Assembly (NCBI GenBank): GCA_036023115.1
Contig: JAYKKT010000079.1
Span: 9,003,001-9,067,000 of the forward strand
Source of the DNA: Brasenia schreberi
Taxonomy: Eukaryota; Streptophyta; Magnoliopsida; Nymphaeales; Cabombaceae
DNA: 64,000 nt
Direction of reading: 5' to 3'
The notes beneath the pieces are model-generated. The model did no database searches, was not told the DNA's origin, and was given only the letters and a program-made list of their open reading frames with translations. Every line of letters begins with the position of its first letter. Positions within the stretch are counted from its first letter, which is position 1. A program made the position numbers and the translations under genes. Of the stretch, positions 43,400 through 55,388 are shown piece by piece.

Positions 43400-43790
43400 G
43401 TGGTTCGGGCGAGATGCGAAGGGATACTCGTCTCACAATGGGTCGAGATTGGTTTAGGGGTAGTGAGTGATCTTAGGGGAAATCCTAAGGTAAGCTCTAG
43501 GGCAATGCTCGGCCAAAGGGTGGCCGAGCTTGGGCTGATGTTGGGTGTTTGATCTCACGTGAGATCCTAAGGGAGTGGCTCGAGCGAGATGCGAAGGGAT
43601 ACTCATCTCACAATGGGTCGAGATTGGTTTAGGGGTAGTGAGTGATCTTAGGGGAAATCCTAAGGTAAGCTCTAGGGCAATGCTCGGCCAAAGGGTGGCC
43701 GAGCTTGGGCTGATGTTGGGTGTTTGATCTCACGTGAGATCCTAAGGGAGTGGCTCGGCCACAGGGTGGCCGAGCTGGGTAGGTGTAGGT
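43400..43790 (-). repeat. 175-bp tandem repeats with hairpins inside S
   Basis: Two near-identical units (period 175) and the start of a third. Each holds a 9-bp hairpin GCTCGGCCA/TGGCCGAGC (43507-43529, 43682-43704, 43753-43775) and a 16-bp perfect palindrome GATCTCACGTGAGATC with a CACGTG core (43551-43566, 43726-43741). Not seen in the other LTRs. Confidence 0.9.
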
Positions 43791-44498
43791 TAGTTCTTTT
43801 GGTTAGGATCTAACTTAGGTAATGGATTTAGTTTAGGGCAAAACCTAAAATGAACTCAGCTAGCTAGATGGGTGAAAGCGGGTTCGTCCAAAGGAAGGAA
43901 CCGAGTGTTTTAGACACTCGGTTTTGGCTAGGTCTCTAGGAGTAGTTTTGGTTTAGGAAATAGTTTAGGTGGTTTAGTGCTAGATGGTTTGGCTGGGAGG
44001 GATCTAAGGTGAGCTTGGCCAGCCAATGGCCGAGCTGGGTATGGTTCTAGATTAGGGTAGTCTTAGGTAGAACTAGGATCGTTCCTTTAGTGAGGTTCGG
44101 CCAGCATCTTGGCTGGACTTTTGACGTCTTTATGTTCTAGGGTTTAGGTGGTTTTGAGAGGTACGAAAAGAAGGGACTTTGGGCAGGATTTTAGGGGCTT
44201 ACCTTGACAACCTATCAGCCCATTTGATCTCGTTTCCAACGCAGCCAATCTCCATTGAAGAAAGCCCATCCAATGTCGCCAGGTTTTTCTCCATTTCCAG
44301 CAAAATACAAGGCGTGAAATGCTCCCACTTACACTTAAGTGCAGCCCACAAGACCAACCCACGATTTTACAAAACAAGAGGGGAAGGCCAGCCCCTTTTG
44401 TTGACCTTCCTCTCTCTCTCTCTCTCTCTTTTCCCCCCCAACTATCCACGTGAAGTGCTGGAAAAATCGTCCCTTTAAAAGCCAGCCCACTCGCGTCC

Positions 44499-44505
44499 TT
44501 TTATA
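44499..44505 (-). promoter_or_regulatory. TATA box of S
   Basis: Sense GCCTATAAAAGG, a good plant TATA consensus, unlike TATTTAAA in A/B/E/G. A (CT)n run at 44409-44430 lies about 70 bases downstream, in the presumed leader. Confidence 0.55.
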
Positions 44506-45157
44506 GGCCCCTTGTGTGGATATGGATCCTTTGTTGGTTTCTAAAATCCGGATCCAATCCAATCCAAGTTTCGTTTGGATATGGATCTTGGATTTGGATC
44601 TGGATTTTTGGATCCAGATTTGATCCAAAATTTTCTCTTCTTCAGTCCTTTCTGGCGTTTCAAGCTGGATGCTTCGTGCGGGTCCTGAGTTCATCAAGAT
44701 TCTGTCTTACGCTGGGTTTTTCCCATTTTCATCGTCCGAGCTTCTTTTCGTCTTTCTGGACTCTGTTTCCACTGTTTCTTCTTGCATTTGACTTGGATTT
44801 TTCGTGATTTCAGAGATGCTTTTGGCTTGGCCTTTGATGCTTCAGGCTTGAAATGCGTTGGTGGCCTAGGCTTCTTTTTCGTCCTCGAAATTCACTTTTC
44901 ATTGGGTTGGGCTTGACCTTTGAACTTTTTGAATCTTTTGCGACTGTTTTGAGCCAGGCTTCATCTGTTCGTCTGGTCTTTCATAAAAATAGGACTTTCG
45001 TCCATTTTCAAGATTTTTCATGTTTCAAACAGGGTTGGAAAACAGAATTTTGAAATGTTTTGATTTCCTGAGTTTTTCGAAAATTCTTATCTTTTGAACT
45101 GGTTTTCGAACCAGACATTTGGTTTTGAAAAGTATTTGGGTTTTTGGGGTGTTTACA

Positions 45158-45162
45158 ACCGC
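45158..45162. repeat. Target site duplication of S, right copy (ACCGC)
   Basis: Follows GTGTTTACA; continues as CACCTTCTCTC of the E LTR. Confidence 0.95.
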
Positions 45163-47181
45163 CACCTTCTCTCTTCCATCCACCCCCATCTCCCAGCCGG
45201 ACGCCACCACCCTCTCCTAGCCGGATGCCACACTTGCTCTCCCATCCGCCACCTCTCCCCATTCGGTAAGCATTCCCCAACTCTACCTAAACCCTTCTCT
45301 ACTCCCTCTCCACTCCTAGCCACCCACCCTATCATCATCTCAGCCCTTGGTCACCACCCTTTTCACTTAGCCGAACCTAGCACAACCTAAACTACCGGCC
45401 ACTACCTCTCCATCCCATTTGCACCCGGCCAGCCATTTCTTCCACCCTATAGGACTCCCATTCGGCCTTCCCATAAACCCCCCTTTAGGTCCACCTCCCC
45501 TAAACACTCGACTCTCCTAGTGACCCTAAACACTCACTCGGCCCACCCCTTTAATCGCCCACATCAAGGCGACACCCACTTGCAACCGGCCACCTTTGAG
45601 GCGCCTATCCCGCGCCCCACTTGCAGTCGGCCAGCACCTTTGTTCACCCATCCTCGCGGAGCTCCCGTTTGCAGCCCAAGGCGAAGGCCAAGCCCACGCT
45701 CAAGCAAGGCCTCTACGGACCAGCTACTCGTAAGTGCCTAAACTCGGTCTTTAGTTGTATACTTGCTTGAGATTCAATTTGATACGGGGTTGTAATAACG
45801 GAGCATAGTCTCCCCCCGCTTGTAATAACGTGGCTTGGCACACCCACACACGTGCACTCTCTTAGTCGTGCACGATTTTGAACACACACGGGCCTAATCA
45901 GCCCCTAATACATAAGTATATATATATATTTTCATTTTTGAAGGGTTTTTGCTTAAGTTGGGTGCGTTGTCTTTCAATTCAAGCACTCTCACACACATTG
46001 AGCTTTCGCTCTTATTTGAAAGACCCAAGTAAGGGCCGACCTATACTATTTGGGTTTCATTTCATGTCGTGTGAGTAAGTCTTTCAATTCAAGCACTCTC
46101 ACACACATTGAGCTTTCGCTCTTATTTGAAAAGACCCAAGTAAGGGCCGACCTATACTATTTGGGTTTCATTTCATGTCGTGTGAGTAAGTCTTTCAATT
46201 CAAGCACTCTCACACACATTGAGCTTTCGCTCTTATTTGAAAGACCCAAGTAAGGGCCGACCTATACTATTTGGGTTTCATTTCATGTCGTGTGAGTAAG
46301 TCTTTCAATTCAAGCACTCTCACATACATTGAGCCTTCGCTCTTACTCCCAAGACCTTAGTAAAGGCCTTATTGCAGTTATATTTGGGTTTCATTTATGT
46401 CGTGTGTGTAGTACTTCAATTCAAGCACTCTCACACACATTGAGCCTTCGCTCTTACTCCCAAGACCTTAGTCAAGGCCATACTGCAATTTATATTTGGG
46501 TTTAATTTCATGTCGTGTGTGTAAGTCTTTCAATTCCAGCACGCACCCACATTGAGCCTTCGCTCTTATTTGCAAGACCCGAGTAAGGGCCCATATACAT
46601 AATCTATATACATATCTCCCTTCGGTTATTTCCCTTCGGTTATTTCCCTTCAGTTATTTCCCTTCAGTATTGTCTTTACATTTCGGGTTTTCCCTTGGGA
46701 GTAGCGTGAGTTTGCATTGCATCTACGCCATACCACGAGGTAGGACGCATATTGCATCGAAGCAAGCCCCGCTCGAATTCGCCCATGTAGTGGAGTGTTC
46801 ATAACACACAAACTAGGTGGCCCGAAAAGGGATAAAAGAAAAGACTTAGGCACATGCAAATCCACGTGATCTAAAACATGCAATCGCATCTTAAAGACCC
46901 GAAATAGACACCTCGAACCGCTTCGTAGATTTTCTCTCCAAAAACTCAATTTTTGCAAAGCGTACAGACTGACCCTTGCGCATCGGTGCAAGAAGGTCTG
47001 CGACGACAAGAGCTTACTTGCTCACAGTCGCCACGTTTAGAAGTCAGTGTTAAAAATATCTTCGCTAGCTTAGGTAAGCTAGTTGGCACGCCCTGTTTGC
47101 ATACATAGGCCTTAGACACACGAGAGGATCCGCTCCAACCCCTAAAAAAGGCAAAGAGGCGGGGATTTTTGCGCGTCTACA
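45163..47181 (+). repeat. Element E 3' LTR, second part
   Basis: Leader, first donor-like GTAAGC (about 45265), mini-exon block and second donor (45730), six repeat units (45974-46600), U5 and the end TCTACA at 47181. Full length here shows what the 5' LTR of E has lost. No gene. Confidence 0.95.
47064..47093 (+). other. U5 hairpin plus primer-site-like 10-mer (E 3' LTR)
   Basis: GCTAGCTTA-GG-TAAGCTAG(T) then TGGCACGCCC (47084-47093). Ends 88 bases before the LTR end. Confidence 0.8.
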
Positions 47182-47186
47182 ATCGC

Positions 47187-50100
47187 AGACCTTCTTGCAC
47201 CGATGCACAAGGGTCAGTCTGTACGCTTAGAAAATCGAGTTTTAGACATGATAACCTAGGAAAAATGTTTGAGGTGTTCGATTCGGGCTGATTTGTATGG
47301 TTTTCAAGTTTTATTTCACGTGGATTTCAACGTGCCTATGTCTTTCTTTTTATCCCTTTTCGGGCCAACTAGGTGTGTGTATGCACACGTGACCTAAGTG
47401 GGGCGATTTTGAGCGGGAGTGTGGGGTTTGCTTTGATGCAATATGCGTCCTAACTCGTGGTATGGCATATATGCAATGCAAACTCACGCAACTCCAAAGG
47501 GAAAACCCGAATTGAAAGACAATGCGGAAGGGAAATGACTTAAATGTAAATTGTAAAAGGGAAATTACAAAAGGGAAATATGGCTATATCTTAAGAGCGG
47601 AAAGGCTCAATTGTGCAAGTGTGTGTCGTGTATATATGTAAAGACTACGCACACTTGATGAACCTTAAAACCCAAATCTTAAAGACGTAGCCGAAAGGGA
47701 AATACTTATAATATATATGGGCCCGAAGGTCGCCAACGTGTGCGTGGGTGTTGTGTGTATATTGAAAGACAACTCACACGACTTAAATAAAATCCAAATA
47801 TAATTGCAATATGGCCTTAACTAAGGTCTTGGGAGTAAGAGCGAAAGCTCAATGTGTGTGAGTGTAGAATTGAAGTACTACACACATGACATAAATGAAA
47901 CACAAATATAATTACAATAGGCCTTGACTAAGGTCTTGGGAGTAAGAGTGAAAGCTCAATGTGTGTGAGTGTAGAATTGAAATACTACGCACACAACTTG
48001 AAGTAAAACACCCCAAAACAAAATTGCAATAGGCCCTTACTAGGGTCTTGAAAATAAGAGCGAAAGCTCAATGTGTGTGAGTGTGAAAATTAAAAGACAA
48101 CACACAGAACCTAAACAAAAACCCACGCAACTTAAATTATATACGTATAGCTATATCTTATGGGCTGATTAGGCCCATGTGTGTGTCAAAATTGTGTGCA
48201 TCTAAGAGCGGGATAGGCTCAAGTGCACGTGTGTGTGGGTGTGCCAAACTACATTATTACAAACGGGGGGAGACAATGCTCCATTATTACAACCCCGGAT
48301 CGAATTTAATTAAGCATTAGCAAGTCTATAACAAGGATCGAGTTAGGCACTTACGTATAGCTGGTCCGAGTGTGACTTGCTTGCACTTGGGCTGGTGAGT
48401 CACCTTGGGCTGCAAGAGGGAGCTCCTTGGAAGGGCGCGGCAAGGGAAGGTGCTGGCCGGATGGCAAAGGTGCAGCAGGTGGCGCCTTAGCGCTAGCCGA
48501 GTGGATGGGGTGTGGCCTTGGCTGGGGTTGGGGTGCTTAGGGAAGGTAAGGGTGCTAGTTAGGGGCTGCCACAAAGCCTTGGGGTAGGTCTTAGGGAGAG
48601 GTAAGGTTAGGGTGTTAGCTAGGGGCTGTATAAGAGAAAGGAGGGGCAGGTGGTGCTGTCGGGTAATGCTGGCCGAACGGTGGAAGGTGGCAGGTGGTGG
48701 CCGATTGGATGAGGTGTTGGCTAGGCTAAGGAAGGGTGGCGGGTGGTGGCTAAGAATGGAGGGGGAGTGAAGAGCAGGTGGTGTTGAGAGGGGGTACTAA
48801 CCGGAGTGGAAGGCTGGCCGAAGGGTGAAGGTGGCGGGTGTCAAGGTGCAACCGGTTGAGGGAAGGTGGCAGGTGCAGCCGGTTGAGGAGTGGAGCTGGC
48901 CGGGGGATGGAGGTGGCGTGGAGTGGAGATGACTGGGTTCCAAGGGGGAGCAGGTGAGAGAAAAGAGAAAGGGATGAGAGAGGAGAGGAAGGGCTCAACT
49001 GCCCGAGAATTTCATGCAAAACAAGGGGGGGGGGGGTTTATAGGTTTTAGTGGGTCGGTTTGGGCTGGTATTGGGGGGGTCGGTTGGGCTAGTTAGGTGG
49101 TAATGGTTTGGGGATATGGTGGGCTAGGCATTTAGGTGGGCCAGATATTTGTCTTAAGTGGGTTGGGGATATGGTGTGCTAGGGATTTAGGTGGGCTGGT
49201 TTAGTGGTTTAGGGCTTAGCTAGGTGGGTTGGGCTTAGGGTGAGGTTTAGTGAGGTGGGTTAGGTGTTTAGGCTAGGATTAGGGTGAGGTTAGGGGGATT
49301 AGGCTAGGTTTAGGGAAGGATTAGGGAAGTGGGTTAGGTGATTAGGTTAGGATTAGGGAAGGATTAGGGAAATGGGTTAGGTGATTAGGCTAGGATTAGG
49401 TCGGGATTAGGGGGAAACGGCTAGGTAAGGTGGGTTTAGCTTAGGATTAGGGTTAGGAGCATCCCTTTGCATGACCCATGGACCTAGTTGCATCAAGTTG
49501 GTGTTGCCCTAGGTTAGGTGTAGGTGCATAAAAGCTTAAACCCACACTCATTAGGCTAACCCACATGATTAACCTAAAACTTGACACACAAGTCAAGCTT
49601 AATACATGTTCACTCATATTTAATCCTCCCATGCTCTCTCATGCCCAAGCTTTCCACGTGATTTTCTTGTGGGCCCCACCTCCATTTATGAGAAGGTGAT
49701 GTGGGCCATGGATGTGGATATTGGATTAGATCTTTGGATCCAAATCCAAATCCACATGTATGTTTGGATTTGGATCTGGATATATATGGTCCAGATCTGA
49801 TCCAAATCTGATTTCTGACTCCTTCAGGGTATGTTCGAAACGAACGGTTTGTGCGGGGCCTTACAGCATTAGTACTCCATCTTGCGTTGGGTCTTCGCCA
49901 ACATGCTCGTCCGCTTCTGTTTTCACCTTCTAGAGATCATTTCGATGGATTTGCTGATAACAGGGGTTTGGATGTTCAAGATTCTGGGGATGAATCTGAT
50001 ATGAGAGTTGATATGCCGGGCTCGACATGTGCTCCGGTTCTGGGCTCTCTTTTGCTCCTTTGGTCCTACTTTCATCAGGCCAAGTCGCTTTCCGGGGTTT

Positions 50101-50281
50101 CAAAATACCTTTTTAAAGGTTTTAAAACTATATTATACATATTTTAAAACATATATAGTTTAAACATATGTACAGGGTTGCCTGGAAGGCTCCTGGGTTT
50201 CCAGACTCAAAATAGCCCTTTGGGACAGCTTTTGCAAAACCAGGTAATTTGGGAAATTCGTGGGATTTTGGGGTTTTTACA
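47187..50281 (-). repeat. Element F 3' LTR, main part
   Basis: Continues the F LTR after E (the duplicated ATCGC at 47182-47186). Contains a diverged leader-repeat array (47580-48110), second donor-like GTAAGT (48349-48354), a TATA-like TATAAA (49037-49042), TTAGG-rich tract (49080-49460), GGATTT foldback (about 49700-49805), and the LTR start at 50281. Subgroup differs from A/B/E/G. No gene. Confidence 0.92.
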
Positions 50282-52300
50282 GATGCCCCTCTTTGGCATT
50301 ATCCAAATTGATTTTGAAGTGCATTTTCCACATCGAAGTGCATTTTCCACACTTGGTTTTCGAAAGAGTTTGCCAAAATGTGATTTTGAAAATGATTTTG
50401 CAATATGCCTTCATCAGGCATTTCACTAAGTGTGGGATATACATCTTCCAGGGGGAACTCAGCCACGTAGTCTGCTAGGGCTTGCCCCTTAATGGAGATC
50501 TGGTGATGGTATTTCAGGTCATACTCCATTAGAAGGAGTTACCATTTGCCCAATCTACCAGTGAGAATGGGTTTTTCGAACAAGTGCTTGATTGGATCAA
50601 GCCTAGACACTATCCAGATCTCATGATATAGGAAATAGTGTCGAAATTTCTGGCAGGCCCAGAGTAGGGCCAAGCACGTCTTCTCCATGGCTTGATAATT
50701 CCTTTCGTAAGCCAAGAGAGTTTTCAAAATATAATAGATGGCATACTCCTTATGGGTGTCATCCTCGTATTGAGCTAATAGAGCTCCCAAGGCATTAGAT
50801 TGCACGGAAATGTAAAGCAAAAGAGGTTTTCCTTGCTTCGGAGGATTCAAAATAGAGGGATTAACCAGGTATGCCTTTAGTCTCTCGAAGGACTTTTGGC
50901 AGTCGTCATCCCATGAAAATTTTGTGCCCTTCCTCAACAGTTTGTTGAAGGGTTCACATCTAGTCGTCAGGTTTGACATAAACCGGCGAATGGACTGTAG
51001 TCGACCTTGGAGGCTACGAATTTGTGTGATATTGGAGCGTGGAGCCATGTCTATGATGGCTTGACACTTAGAGGGGTCGACTTCTATACCCCTTTGGCTT
51101 ACCATAAAGCCTAGAAGCTTTCCGAACTCTACTCTGAATACACATTTTTGAGGGTTTAGCTTTACTTGGTAAAGTCTAAGCCTTTCGAAAATCTTTTGCA
51201 AACATTTGATATGAGTGCATCGGGTTTTGGATTTTGCCAAGAGATCATCTACATATACTTCTATGAGCTCATGAATTTGATTAAGGAAGATCGTGGTCAT
51301 GGCTCTCTAGTATGTCGCACCGGTATTTTTCAAACCAAAGGGCATGACTGTATAGCAGTACGTGCCCCACGGGGTTGTGAATGCAGTCTTACCCTGATCT
51401 CGTGGACTTAATTTAATTTGATTATACCCTGAATTGCCATCCATAAACGAAAACATTTCGTGATTTGCAGTACTATCGACTATCAAATCTATGTTTGGTA
51501 AAGGATAATTATCCTTTGGAGTGGCTTTATTCAGGTTTCTGAAATCGATGCATATTCGAATTTTCCCATTGGTTTTTTGAACCACAATGATGTTTGATAA
51601 CCAATCAGAATACGCAATGGGTTTTATAAATCCAGCTTTTAGAAGATCTTCTAAACCCTCTTTGACTTGTGCGTGTACATTCGGATGTATTTTCCTAAGC
51701 TTCTGCTTTATGGGTTTTACATCCGCATATAAGGGAAGACGATGTTCGACAATGCTGGGGTCTATGCCCGGCATGTCTTAATACGTCCAGGCAAACACAT
51801 CTAAATAGGTTCGTAGAAATGCAGTGAATGCTAATCTTTCAGTTTCATGCAAGCATGCGCCTATTTTGATGGATTTGGGATTGGAATCATCCCCTAACTT
51901 CACCTCTATGAAATCTCCTCCTTCTGAATTGGAAGGTCTTTCAAAATCGAGAATTTTATAAAATTCTGGGAGCTCAGAAGTGGGATCTTCCTCAAGGGGA
52001 TCCAGTTCTGGGCTTTGATCATTCTCGTGGGTTATAGACCCGAGGGAATTTGATGCGAGAGTTTTCAAAAGACCTGGTTTTACACTTGGAATTTCAATTA
52101 ATTTCGAAATTTTTGGTCTGGTTATGCAGACAACGTTCCTTTCAAAATCCTTTTCTTTTTCCAAATCTTTACCAGGAGCAGCTATGTATAAAATCTTTTT
52201 GGTATTTTGTAGATTTTCGATTTTTTTGTATTTTTGCAAAACAAGAACTTTAGGAACTATACAAACTACTCTATTTTCGAGTTTTGGGTTTCCAATGTTT
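50282..52300 (-). pseudogene. pol: Element F pol relic: RT and RNase H, integrase deleted
   Basis: Frame pieces 52239-51778, 51774-51307, 51300-50539 and 50529-50310 read in order through RT (YVDDLLAKSK kept), the first RNase H and the first residues of the second RNase H (WKMHFD). Separated by in-frame stops at WTY-stop-DMPG, ATY-stop-RAM and GKW-stop-LLL. After HFD the sequence jumps to the polypurine-side end (50282-50315): the rest of the second RNase H, all of integrase and most of the 3' noncoding region are gone. A 16-base direct repeat (GAAGTGCATTTTCCAC) sits at the junction. Confidence 0.88.
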
Positions 52301-52384
52301 TTGGTTTTTGCAATTTTTCCATTTTTTCAATTTTGAGTTTTTCAAATGTTTTTGTATTTTTATAAAAGGGATCTTCCATCATAC

Positions 52385-52386
52385 CT
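52385..52386 (-). promoter_or_regulatory. Splice-acceptor-like AG in front of pol (F)
   Basis: Sense TTTTCCCTTTGTAG then GTATGATGG; the site is unchanged although the neighbouring coding parts are degraded. Confidence 0.42.
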
Positions 52387-52407
52387 ACAAAGGGAAAACA
52401 CTATGGG

Positions 52408-55255
52408 TTAGACTCGGAATAAGAGGTCTAAAGCGTAGGTCTCTTCTAGGGTAGGCTCCAGGCCCAAGTGGTCACAGGGGGTGGCTCTGGTGGTATTTTG
52501 GGAGTATAGCCGATCCCATATCGGCTTGGGTTGGCCCTAGTAAGGATGGGTTCTAGATGACCCTGGTTTTGTGCCCCTAGACTTTTATAGGGCATATAGC
52601 CCATGTTCCACTATTTTTTGTTTTTTGAAAAATTTGAATTCAAATCATGGTCCTAGAACTTGTTGTCGTCCATATCATGCACGTATGGCTTCTTGTCTAG
52701 GGGTTTTGGAAATAAGGGATGTTTGGGTCTTCCTAAAAGGGTCAGAACTTTGAGGGGGCCAGCCTTGGGTGGCCCCTTCACATACACGACCTTCCTAGGG
52801 TTGTTTAACACGAGCCTTGGCGGCTCAACCATAGTCTGCCCTAGGTTAGCCTCATGGGCCTGGGAACTCAACAAACAAGGGGAGTTTATGATCTCCTGAA
52901 GCTGAGGGTGACTCTCACCTAGGATCACCACGACTTGGTCCCTGAAAGGGATTTTGACACACTTGTGGAAGGTGGATGGCACATCGCACAAGCTATGTAT
53001 CCAGGGCCTTCCCAACAACAAGTTATAATGGGGGTGGATGTCCAAGACATGGAACACCCCCATGTGTGTGATCCCTCCCGTTTCCATAGGGAGTTCGATC
53101 AATCCTAAGGGTCTAGACGCATTCCCATCGTATCCAATGATAACGATGGGGCTTGGGTTTATAGAAGTCAAGGTGACTCCGATTTGATACGCCACATGAA
53201 GTGGAAGGATGTTGAGCCCTCCTCCCCCACCGACTAGGCACCTGTCCAGAGAGTGGTTATTCAGAACCACCTCGATATGCAGGGCCTGGTTATGGGCTTC
53301 ATAGGGTCTATCTAGATCATCTTTCGAGAAGGTGATGGGCGATTTTGCTCCTATTGACGCCACTTGGTCAGACAGGGATTCAGGGGTTATGTTCGAACTA
53401 ACCTTAGCTCTTTCTAGAATTTTCTCTAACACGAGTCTATGCCTAGGCGAAGTTTGTATTAGCTCTAGGATGGACATGTGGATAGGAATCTTTGAAAGAT
53501 GGTTTTCGAAGTCATAAGGGTTTAGAATGATTTTTCCATTGTCTGCTTTCGGTAGAACTCTAGGAATACATGCTTTTGAGGGGCCAGGCACACTGACCAC
53601 CTTTTTAGCACTTTGTAGGTGCGGGGTTGATAGATCCTTCCGGATCTTGTTACTTCCCCCACGACCAACCTAGGGTTCGCACCTAATATGGCTCTAACCG
53701 TGAGTTTTGGAGCACCTTGAATCTTTAAAACTGGTTTAGCCGGGGATTCAGCTCTTGGTGGTCCCCAGATGATTACTTGGGTGGGTTTCTTATAGAGTAC
53801 AAGAGTAGACGCACAAGTGGATCGATCAGACTCAGATGGATGCGCTAGATCTTTTGAAAAGGTGAGGGTATATACCTCTTTTTCTTTCCCACTACTACTG
53901 GCGTGCTTGGGAAAGGGTTCTTTAAAGATAGCTTGAGCTGGCTCGGGTTCCTCAGTGACCTGAAGCTGACCGTCCGCTATCAAGTTCTCAATTTTATTAA
54001 GGAGAGAGAAGCACCGTCTTGTATCATGGCCTTTGAGCCGATGATACTTGCAGTACTTGTTTAAAAACCCTCCCTTCGAAGTGACTCCCTCAGAAATCTC
54101 GGGGAGTTACATCATGCCTTGGGCAAGTAGGAGGTCTAGGACCTCCGTCACAGGTTGCCCCAGCGGAGTGTACTCCCGTCTTTCGAAGGGTTTTTGAAAA
54201 CTCCTCTCCTTTTTATTCTTAGCTTTTTCGAAAGCCTTTGAAGCACTTGCCAGGCTTGGATCCACCCGGACATTGGTGATTTTTTGGGGCTTTGCCCCTT
54301 TGTCCGCGGTGGATGGCCCATAGTTGATGGGCTTCTCCAAGCGAGTTTTCGCAATAGGATTTCCTTTCCATATGTGGTCATACACCCCTTTTTTCAAGTT
54401 TGTTTCGAAAATGGATGCTTTCTTTATTAACTTATGGAAAGTAGAGATTTCATGAAGCGAGAGAAGGGTTTTTAACTCATTTTTAAAATTATCCAGGATG
54501 AGCATGACTGCGCATCCTTCGGATATTGGCTCTCGCACTTGCCCTAAAAGGGACCTCCATCGAATAATGAAGGCATGCACGTCTTCATTCATGCCTTGCT
54601 TTGTATCCCTTAAAGTGTTTAAAGTCGGCGTGACTTCTATGTTATGTGCAAATCTTTGCATAAAGCAATTCGCTAACTCTTCAAAAGTAGCGAACTGGCT
54701 TAGATCGTAGGAAGTCAGCCATTTGGCAGCTGTGCCTTTAAGGGATAGAGGGAACCAATACACCCATTTCATCGAGTCCTTTTTCTTCTTATGGGCTCGA
54801 TGTGAGAAAAGTTGCAGGTGAGACCTAGGGTCTCCCATGCAATCATACCGATGGAAGTTCGGTATTTCATCGTCACTGTCTGTTTCATAATCCATAGGTA
54901 GGAAATCAGACAGGGCGTAACTCCTTTTCTCTTTACTTTGCCCTTTTAGCAGCTGTTGTAGGGCTTTACGGTCCTTTTGTGTGAAGGACTCGTGGTATTG
55001 GTTGCCTTCCATTACGGAGGCCTCTTTATGTTTGCGAGGTGTTTCAGGTCTTTTCTTGGCCTTTAGTTCACCATTCGATGAACACGAATCGCCTGCTTCA
55101 GCCTCTTGGCTAAGAGCATCGATTTTGGCCTCGAATTCCCTTATCAAATCTTCTATTTCTTCTAGTTTGTTTTTATTTTTCAAAAACCTCCTAGAGTGAG
55201 AACTTGATGCGCATGAGCCCTGGCTCGACACTTCACTTGGATTTGATTTCGACAT
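52408..55255 (-). pseudogene. gag-pro: Element F gag-protease, multiply broken
   Basis: ATG 55255 (MSKSNPSEV); Gag core intact to GMM, then TAA at 54107-54109 in LAQGMIELPE; the knuckle region follows in pieces (CKYHRLKGHDTRRC, near 54025-54060); a frameshift near 53625; the protease part 53600-52653 ends in a stop after DDNKF; a short deletion near the C-terminus; final LDLLFRV-TAA at 52408. The protease Asp itself is lost: LVGGGGGLNILP (GGT at 53229-53231). Confidence 0.88.
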
Positions 55256-55275
55256 GCTTTCAAGCTTTCAAAATC

Positions 55276-55277
55276 CT
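55276..55277 (-). promoter_or_regulatory. Splice-acceptor-like AG in front of gag (F)
   Basis: Sense TTTTTGTACTTCATACGTAG then GATTTTG; flanks changed, AG/G kept. Confidence 0.38.
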
Positions 55278-55365
55278 ACGTATGAAGTACAAAAAGAGTT
55301 AAAATGACACCTTTGGAAAAATTTTCGCAAGGTTTCTAATATGAGTCGATTTTCAAAAGACTCAC

Positions 55366-55383
55366 GTCCCACCGGGCGTGCCA
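55366..55383 (-). other. Primer binding site of element F
   Basis: Sense TGGCACGCCCGGTGGGAC, intact in this old copy; five bases from the LTR. Confidence 0.85.
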
Positions 55384-55388
55384 AAGTC

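Larger units (their letters stand above)
42084..45157 (-). mobile_element. Solo LTR S (3074 bp) of a related, divergent subgroup
   Basis: Bounded by TG...CA termini (sense start TGTAAACACCCC at 45157, end GTGTCTACA at 42084) and a perfect ACCGC duplication; no internal region. Contains TATA, donor-like sites, a short repeat array, the U5 hairpin, and its own 175-bp tandem repeats. Such solo LTRs form by recombination between the two LTRs of an element. Being inside E, it is younger than E. No gene. Confidence 0.95.
30117..47181 (+). mobile_element. Element E: Ty3/gypsy retrotransposon in F 3' LTR, with solo LTR S inside
   Basis: 5' LTR 30117-32793, internal 32794-40714, 3' LTR 40715-47181 (interrupted by S at 42084-45157). 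Removing S gives about 14.0 kb. The element is plus-sense, opposite to its host F. Coding regions are recognisable from gag to integrase but carry two CGA-to-TGA stops in gag-pro, a 63-bp deletion in RT, a frameshift before integrase and a late stop in integrase. Confidence 0.95.

Noticed and set aside
49860..50150. Frame of 98 codons near the F LTR start
   Set aside because: Falls wholly within U3 of the F LTR; counterparts in other LTRs are frame-shifted.
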